Assembly: GCA_002633005.1 (NCBI GenBank) | Contig: NMRA01000240.1 | Span: 480,690-507,532, forward strand | Length of the DNA: 26,843 nucleotides | Origin: Phoronis australis | Taxonomy: Eukaryota > Phoronida > Phoronidae | Direction of reading: 5' to 3' | In this document: piece by piece, positions 20,525 through 26,843 of the stretch | Numbering within the stretch: position 1 is the first letter of the stretch | Layout: the number at the start of each line of letters is the position of its first letter | Position numbers and translations under genes: made by a program | The notes under the pieces: model-generated | Told to the model about the DNA's origin: nothing | The model's input: the letters and a program-made list of their open reading frames with translations, nothing else | Databases searched by the model: none

Positions 20525-21130
20525 TCATCTCTGTTTCTTGCGCTGTTTGCCAATGGCCTTGAAATCCACAGTGGCAACACATATCATTGTATGTGTCTGG
20601 TGGTGAAGGCCACAACTGGCAATTGGGCGACGTGACAGCTTTATTTCATCAATACCTGCAGAGCTATGGTTATTCATGCTCTTGAGAGACTGTTGGGATG
20701 CCTTAATGGCCTCATGTTCGCACCCTCGTCTAATGACAGCCGTGATCGAGTAGCCTTTTGTTGCAGACAGAAGCTCCTTTCTGAAGTCGTTGATAGGAGT
20801 GGACATAACGACCATTTCAATGAGCCTTTCATTCAGCTCATTGTTTTCACACATTTAGTTACTTTCTCTCGTAGGCTTGACACAAAGTCTGTGATGTTTT
20901 CATCATCTCGTTGGCGCATGTGGACTCTAAAATTTATCTTAACACTGGCATCGACCTGTCCTTCAAAGAGTTTCCAAAGTTTTGCTGGATTTTTCATATT
21001 GGCGTCGCTTAGCCCTGATGCCAGAAGGCGGCACATACCCTCGTCACCAAGACCAAGTTTGATTTTAGTGGTCTGTTTTGCTGAATCACTGATGTCAAGG
21101 TCCTCAAGATATAAGTTCCTAAAGGCCTGA
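20525..21130 (-). pseudogene. Ty3/gypsy gag remnant
   Basis: Two overlapping frames. Upstream (21036-20833): KNPAKLWKLFEGQVDASVKI, NFRVHMRQRDDENITDFVSS, LREKVTKCVKT. Downstream (20854-20525): NELNERLIEMVVMSTPINDF, RKELLSATKGYSITAVI, EAIKASQQS. Near the end, CGLHHQTHT and DFKAIGKQRKKQR are the degraded zinc knuckles (normally CxxC...H...C). Identity comes from the retrotransposon gag capsid pattern. Confidence 0.75.
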
Positions 21131-21483
21131 ATGACTACACCAGAGCGTCATGGCCCCATTTTATGAAGGGCATTTCCGTGCCGTATGCCATGGTTGTAGT
21201 TAGAAATTGTTACCATTTTTATCTATTTGATGTTACAAGGTCGATTAGGGACGTCCAGGTGCTTTGGTAAGTATGAGCAGCATTGAAATGGACTGTGGAA
21301 ATTGGACACTGAACACAGAATGTCCCCGGAGAAAGTGAGGTTCAAGCACACATAACGGCATTCACACACTATAGCAACTGACAGTCCCCGTTAGCGAACA
21401 TTCAGTCATGCCACAAGCACTCCAATACGATAAGAAGTCAGAGTTCATTACAATGGAAGCAGTCCAGTTTACCATTGCCACCA

Positions 21484-21617
21484 TGTAATATGACGAGGAC
21501 ACCTATATTGGCTTAATATATAGATATTTAATTGTAACTCACTGAGCTCTCATAAATCCAACTAAGACAGCAGCTGACATCTGGCTAACAGCGTCACCTA
21601 TTGCTATCTACATAACA
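21484..21617 (-). repeat. 5' LTR of the Ty3/gypsy element
   Basis: 134 bases, bounded by TG...CA on both strands (TGTTATGTAG ... CATATTACA on the minus strand). This is short for a Ty3/gypsy LTR. It is followed on the minus strand by a TGG primer-site-like sequence. Confidence 0.75.
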
Positions 21618-23233
21618 CTACAATAGTATGTGAATTAGATTATTTAAAATTCCTAACCAATTAATGGGTATCCATAACTGTTAAATAAAGTGGTTATAAA
21701 CTCCCTTTCTATCTCAAAAACGACTTTTGATTTAGATCTCATTTAGAATTACGAAATTGGTCTCAAAGTATTCTCAGTCAAATTGAAGGACTGAAATAAT
21801 TGACAGTTTCTGATTGCTAGACACCAGGTTCCATAATTTGGCTTATGGAGCAAACATGGTCTAAAGGATTTAACAAACTGTTCTTTGCAAATCCAGAACA
21901 AAATGACATACGTTGCAAAATTTTGGTTCAGTATGTATATTGGGCAAGTGTGAGACTTTACATTTAAAGTAAGGCACATAACTGCAAAATTTAAGTTCCG
22001 TTTCAGGTATTCTGGATACTGAAAAACTTAATACCAAAATTATGCCCTCCTCTGTATAACTGCAAAATTTGCAATTGTTTTATATTCACCCCCAACAAAC
22101 TTTACTTGTGGAGAATTTCTCCCTTACACTGGTCACTGCTCTGATTCCCTAAGTCCCAGACAACTTTTAGGATGCCTATTCAACACGCCCTTTGTATTGA
22201 TCTAGATCTGAGCTAATGAAGTGGAAAGGTAATAGCTAGCACTACTTCCTTAACAATGGTGGTTATTATTACACCCAAATTGTTTTCTCTGGCATTTGCA
22301 CAGAGTTAAAGCCTGCAATGTGAAGAGCAGTTTTAACTTGGTACATGTTAAATATTACAAAAAGATAAAGGGTCACTTCTCAAAGAAAAATAAACAGTCA
22401 CGCCATAAGGCGGGATCAGGGAGGAATGAGTTAAGTTTCATACCAGCTTTCGTTATTTTATTTTAATACTCTTGTCTACTTGTTTTTTTTCTTACCGATT
22501 AGGGTTCCTATCTTTTTATTTTTTTGTTTAAACGAAGTATCAAAACAACTTAGAAGTCAGTTAGTTGTGAACCCATCCCTGAATTTTCCAGATTACAGCT
22601 ACACCAAACATGTCACAGCAAACAAGACTACACATGCCATTAGTTCATATTCAATCTTTATTAGAACTCAATTCATAAAATATACACGAAAGTGCAAATA
22701 TGGTGATAGCCAAACTGAGTAAAGTATTTCAGCATGCACTGGGCACTGGGCCATAAGCGACGTTTTAAAAATTATTGACATCTAATTTAGTCACTGTGTG
22801 TTGTTTATAGATGTTTCAATGTAGCTTAGGTGTATACTGAAAAGAATAATCCACGTGATATTGTTAACTGTGATCAGCGTTTGTTAATCACCGAGTAGTA
22901 TATCAATACGCATAGTCGTTTATCTTCAATCATACCCAATGTTTGTAGTTTTTAGCTTAATATCGATTCTTAAAAATCGAATAGCAAAACTTGATTTTTT
23001 CTTTCATCTGAATACAGCTGTGATATTTGTTTTCAATGAAAACCGTCGGTTAATGCAATCAGCATTTTGAAAATTTGTCAGTATATACAGGCAGAGATGT
23101 TTAGTAGGTCAGTATGGTCGGGTAATTACACTTAATTAGGTCTTGCTCCCACCGTACAATGCGGTCATCCCAAATGAGTCCGACTCTGGTGCCGCACTCT
23201 CTTTGATCCCGGTATAAGGGAAGGATGAGCAGT
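21618..23233. other. Unassigned stretch
   Basis: AT-rich DNA with short open frames only. Nothing recognised. Confidence 0.4.
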
Positions 23234-23269
23234 GAAAGTCACACATATCTTTAGAAATGTGTGACTTTC
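23234..23269. repeat. 13-bp perfect hairpin
   Basis: GAAAGTCACACAT, ten loop bases, ATGTGTGACTTTC. It can form a stable stem in DNA or RNA. No following T tract on either strand suggests a terminator, and no gene neighbours it. Confidence 0.8.
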
Positions 23270-24177
23270 GTGAAAGCGTATTATTCATGGCATGAATGTG
23301 AAGGTCACAGAATGTTGGAATGGTTAAGTCAGTTGAAAGAATTCACTGCATGTCCCTGATTGGTACTAAGGCAGAGGTTTTTTGGTGCAAATTCATCTTG
23401 CGACAGTCCACAAATCAACCTAAGTTTGCACTGGTCACTCACTCCTATCAACAAGACAGTGCCACGGTAGTATCTACTAGCAGACAGTGGCCATCTCATG
23501 GGTCCTTCATATGGCAAGCTTTTCAGTGAATTATGCCTCACACTGATTGAAACCATCACAGTCACGTTGTACGTACATGTCATATGCTTCGGTGGCGCGT
23601 GCAGTGTAAAAATGGGTAGCCAATTTGGGCAACAAACAAAGGACTGCTGATTACAGGAGTATTTGTTTGAGTTGGAAGGAATTAAGGACATTGACGACCT
23701 CCTAACATGACCCTCAAAAAGTACTTACAGCAACGTGACTTTGATGATGGTTAAATCAGTGCGAGGCATAAATAATTCGCCGAAAAGCTTCAGGGGTGTG
23801 AAGGCCCCGTATCATGGAAGCACCAGCGTCTCTACAAGGGCGGCGCACCCTAGGGGGCTGGGAGGCTGTAGCTACCCACTGTTTTCAGTGCTTAGCCGCC
23901 CATGGGCTATGGACGATGCACCACAGAGGAGCTGGCCGGGGGGCTAGAGCTCCCACTTTTTTCAGTGTTGCGCCGCACATGTCTACTACTACTGGTAGGC
24001 CTACTAGTAGAGAAGGTGGTCACTGTTTAACGTCTCCTCTCTCGCTTCGAGGACCCTGATTCAAATGACTAAGTTACCATTGCTTCTTCACCAGGACGTC
24101 CCATCTTAGATAAGCCCTACTCAACTCGTATTTAACCAGCTTCGGCGGTCCAGTACACAGTAAACAGCCAGGACGAC
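23270..24177. other. Unassigned, GC-richer stretch
   Basis: Between 23780 and 24060 the sequence is richer in G+C and contains a palindromic TAGGCCTA-containing piece (CTACTACTACTGGTAGGCCT then ACTAGTAG). No gene is supported. Confidence 0.35.
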
Positions 24178-24324
24178 TCAGCTCAAAGTCTGTGTCCCAT
24201 ACACATGCGCCCCCAAACGGACCCAAACCCAAGTGCTGTAATGATCATAGATAATCCGAGACTGTCCTTGATCGAATACATCAGTGGTGTGGTCAGTGGC
24301 AGTCGTAGCCAACTTGTTTGCCAT
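24178..24324 (-). CDS. Weak candidate for the 5' exon of the membrane protein gene
   Basis: On the minus strand an ATG at 24324 opens a 48-codon frame (MANKLATTATDHTTDVF...), in GC-richer DNA than its surroundings. Several GT dinucleotides in phase 0 could splice to the phase-0 acceptor of exon A at 15992, but none is a strong donor. A second overlapping ATG in another frame is also open. The peptide is hydrophilic, as expected for a cytosolic N terminus. There is no direct proof that it belongs to the gene, and the intron would be about 8 kb and hold the Ty3/gypsy remnant. Confidence 0.2.
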   Translation of the reverse strand: MANKLATTATDHTTDVFDQGQSRIIYDHYSTWVWVRLGAHVYGTQTLS

Positions 24325-24724
24325 TTGGCATTTCCAAAATGCACCATGTCGTTTATAGCGCAGTGAGAAGCTCAGTGAAGGAGAGACACCAACTGGTTTC
24401 AAAAACTTCAAAACTTGTGACTCCCACAGCCTCAAACGACCAGCGTGCGCAACTGAGGAGTTACTCCGGCCCTGCAGATATAAGTAGTGCTCTGTGTACC
24501 CAAAAATGTTGAAAAAAAACTCTTATGGCTACCACGTCTGCTAATTAAACCGTCAGATTCACTATTTTTTGAATGACACAGACGAAATATAAACTCTTCT
24601 CCGCCCCTAATAATTATACATGTATAGGCCTACAGTGCGCACATGAGATCAACTGAGAAGTCGGAGTGGCTGCATCGTTGGCCAAATGAGCCAACGTTCA
24701 GCAGGTAGATTACGTGCGTAAGTT

Positions 24725-24955
24725 AATTCTTGTAAGAGGCGAAAAGTAATTATTTGCGGTTAAAGTAATTATTTGTGGCATTAAGTAATTATGTGCAGCG
24801 TTTGCGGCGTGTTTGGGTGTAAATTAACTTTTACGGCGTAAAATAATTGTTTGCAGCGTAAAGTAAATTTTAACGCCGCAAATACTTACTTTACCCCGTA
24901 ACGTAATAATGACTTTACGCCGTAAAGTAATAATTACTTTACACCGTAAAGACAA
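24725..24955. repeat. AT-rich palindromic repeat built on GCGTAAAGTAATTA
   Basis: The left part repeats AAAGTAATTATTTGCGG-like units on the plus strand (24744, 24763, 24784 approx). The right part has the same motif inverted (AACGCCGCAAATACTTACTT, CTTTACGCCGTAAAG, TAATTACTTTACACCGTAAA). CTTTACG-C-CGTAAAG at 24913-24927 is a perfect palindrome. The whole block can fold on itself. It could be a foldback element or satellite fragment. Confidence 0.7.
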
Positions 24956-24960
24956 ATGAC

Positions 24961-25535
24961 GAAGTGGCGGCCATTTGAGACAGATCGTTGAAACTGAAAT
25001 TTGAAACTAAAGGGGAAAGCTCTTTGACATGATCAGATATTCAAACTTTTTACGAACAAGCCACAAAAATTCCTGGTGAACAGTTTGACTTTTGTTTCAG
25101 TAGCAGATATCCATTTCAAATAATCCAATTTCACTTTCTATGCCATTTTAAGTAGTTCTGTTTTCTTCTCTTCTTTACTCATTGGTTTAAATGCACGACT
25201 TTACAGCCGATCTCCACCTATTGTGATTAGAGACCACAGATTCCCAATCTGTGCGACGTTGATGTTTCCCATCTTCTCATAGCACACTGACTACGGTCTT
25301 TGTAACGTCAAGCATGTGCCTTCCTGTGGGTCTGGTTCCAGTGGCAAGCACTCCATCAAATATATGCTTTGGCATTCTCAGTCGTCTATTAGGAATCTAC
25401 ATGTACGTGGCTGGCTATGCAGGGGCTACAACACTCCCCATCCCTTCTGTATAATTTAAACGGATGGTAGGCCGCTAAAATCCGCTTACCGAATGAGAGG
25501 TTTCCAAATCCCGCCCCTCCTCTAATACCCGCCTC
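24961..25535. other. Unassigned stretch left of the recombinase remnant
   Basis: AT-rich and then CT-rich after 25500. No gene recognised. The upstream part of the recombinase element may begin here. Confidence 0.35.
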
Positions 25536-26150
25536 CCCACTGTCACCTACGAAATCCTCACCTCCCTCATCGACTCTATCTCTTCTTGCCTCCACATCCC
25601 GCCTTCAACATCGCCCTCTTTAAGGCCATGTTCCTCTATCCTCGCGCTCCACGCCTTCCTGCGCATCGGCGAATTTACGCTACCTTCCCTTTCCTCCGAT
25701 GCCTCACTCACCCTCCAACGCTCCTCAGCCTGAGTCCAATTTTTCTCCCCACCTCTTCAACCCCCCCTACATCATGTTACCATCTCCAATTTTAAACACC
25801 ACCATTTCACCCCCGTTACCCTTCACATTCCTTCCTCTCCCTCTCCCTGTTGTCCCGTTGCCCACCTCCGGACCTATCTGGCCTTATCCCCCCATTTTCC
25901 GGCCCCCTTTTTCGTCTTACCGACTCCTCACCAGTCACACGTTCCTTCTTCACCCAAACGCTCAACGCCGTCATAATCTCTTCCCGTCCCTTGACCCCTC
26001 CCTCAGTACACGTCTCACAGTTTCCGCATCGGCGCAGCCACCTCTGCTGCTGCTGCTCTCGGCATCCCGGAGCACGTCATCCAAAGCATGGGCCACTGGA
26101 AGTCTGACGCCGTCAAGGGTTACATCCGCATGTCAGTTTCCCCCCACCTC
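25536..26150 (+). pseudogene. Tyrosine-recombinase (DIRS/Ngaro/Crypton-like) remnant
   Basis: The plus strand encodes one tyrosine recombinase across shifted frames: VTYEILTSLIDSISSCL; FNIALFKAMF; ALHAFLRIGEFTLPSL; GPLFRLTDSSPVTRSFFTQT; PQYTSHSFRIGAATSAAAAL; GIPEHVIQSMGHWKSDAVKG; YIRMS. The catalytic set is visible: Arg in FLRIGEF (25672-25674), His and Arg in HSFRIG (26016, 26025), His and Trp in GHW (26094 region), and Tyr in GYIR (26121-26123). At least three frameshifts separate the blocks, so it is dead. The RIGAAT and GHWKSDA blocks are typical of eukaryotic YR transposons. No RT or other element gene was seen, so DIRS, Ngaro and Crypton cannot be told apart. Confidence 0.8.
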
Positions 26151-26221
26151 GTCCCTGATTTCCCCCTTCTTCTCTCGTCTCCCCCTTCGCTTCCCTTCCT
26201 CACGCCACCCTTTACCTCCCC

Positions 26222-26350
26222 TCCAGTGTCAGTATTGCTGGCACCTCCCACTCTGGTGTAGTATTGCCTGCGCCTCTTCCCTGCCTGGTCCGTCCCCNCC
26301 CCCCCCCCCCCCCACCACATCCCGGTGTCAGTATTGCCTGCACCTTTCCC
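26222..26350 (+). repeat. C-rich minisatellite with an assembly ambiguity
   Basis: Three diverged copies of (C/T)(A/G)GTGTCAGTATTGCCTG followed by CACCT-type pyrimidine sequence. Between copies 2 and 3 lies a run of C with one N at about 26298, probably a sequencing failure in the homopolymer. Confidence 0.7.
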
Positions 26351-26843
26351 ATCCACACCGTCCCCTTCGTATCCGCACATTGTTAGTCTCATTTGTAGTT
26401 TATTTTGTATTTTTTATTTCTTCGGTTACCTTACTAGTCCGTATTTTCTACCTGTTAACTATATTGTTAGGCCTCTTGATATATTTTGTTATTCGGGACA
26501 TTTGTCGATCATAAAGTGACTTTGACCATAGGCCTATAACTCAAGCCCTGTAATGCCAACTCCCGCACGTTTCCTATGTTAATTTCTATTATTAGAGCTT
26601 GCAACCCCGCGACTAGCCGCGAGAGCTTGCATTGAGAATTTCTGGCTGCCTGCTCGACTGAGTTTTGACCAAGAGTTGGTAGTCATCCAATCAAACCCAA
26701 TTTCAATGTTTCATTTTCATTTGTTGTTATTGTTTATCAAGGGAGACTCTTGAAGTACTGCTTCATGCAATCAGCGTTTTCTCGGCAAAATCCAGTCAGT
26801 ACTTCGTGTTGCTGACAGCGTGCAGTGTATTTGCTAATTTCCC
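26351..26843. other. Right end, nothing assigned
   Basis: AT-rich and mixed sequence. A small inverted pair GAGCTTGCA ... GAGCTTGCA flanks CCGCGACTAGCCGCG near 26597-26632, a direct repeat around a short palindrome. No gene recognised. Confidence 0.35.

Larger units (their letters stand above)
18066..21617 (-). mobile_element. Decayed Ty3/gypsy LTR retrotransposon
   Basis: Two similar flanking repeats (18066-18187 and 21484-21617) enclose, on the minus strand and in normal order, gag, RT, RNase H and integrase remnants. The gag-RT-RH-IN order identifies Ty3/gypsy. On the minus strand the sequence right after the 5' LTR is TGGTGGCAATGG, a plausible tRNA primer-binding site. At 3.55 kb it is shorter than the usual ~5 kb, so large internal deletions (including most of protease and part of RT) are likely. 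All frames are broken. No clear target duplication was found. Confidence 0.85.

Noticed and set aside
20666-21130. 154-codon plus-strand open frame
   Set aside because: It is the reverse-strand shadow of the gag remnant.
25699-26514. 271-codon proline/serine-rich plus-strand open frame
   Set aside because: It results from CT-rich DNA; the recognisable recombinase blocks lie mostly in the other two frames.

Overview
The window is animal nuclear DNA. It is AT-rich, has long introns with GT-AG splice sites, and carries many mini- and microsatellites and decayed mobile elements. The set of elements (Ty3/gypsy LTR remnant, tyrosine-recombinase element, DDE_Tnp_4-type transposase, MITE-like elements) and scattered AGGCCTA words suggest a marine invertebrate, perhaps an echinoderm or hemichordate. 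That assignment is a weak inference. No prokaryotic or viral gene organisation is visible.

The main gene lies on the minus strand. Seven exons spanning 15992 down to 3199 join in perfect phase into 392 codons plus a stop. The product is a multi-pass membrane protein with about eight or nine hydrophobic segments, very conserved-looking blocks (for example DVPFDIMGIK and YDRHYWVPWTSYYFHA), and a lysine-rich tail ending KEKSK, which fits a KxKxx ER-retrieval signal. I recognise it as a probable uncharacterised metazoan membrane family but cannot name it. Its N-terminal exon or exons lie upstream of 15992; one weak candidate is near 24.3 kb.

Region by region: 1-3198 holds a promoter-like patch with a possible plus-strand first exon at 373, a tRNA-like pol III box fragment, a 15-bp minisatellite and the 3' UTR of the main gene. 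The last intron (3439-6054) holds a 55-bp satellite split by a 754-bp inverted-repeat element. The next intron holds a 12-bp array. The 5.2-kb intron (7766-12965) holds a MITE-like element, a broken transposase, two pieces of a dispersed repeat, a diverged tandem array and a 40-bp array. A short copy of the dispersed repeat sits beside a splice donor at 14.35 kb, and a long inverted repeat lies at 14.9-15.1 kb. Upstream of the exons, 18066-21617 is a Ty3/gypsy remnant on the minus strand, with short LTRs and decayed gag, RT, RNase H and integrase. The right end has a hairpin, an AT-rich palindromic repeat and a tyrosine-recombinase element remnant in CT-rich DNA, followed by a short C-rich minisatellite.

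Only the membrane protein gene looks functional. All the mobile-element genes carry stops or frameshifts.
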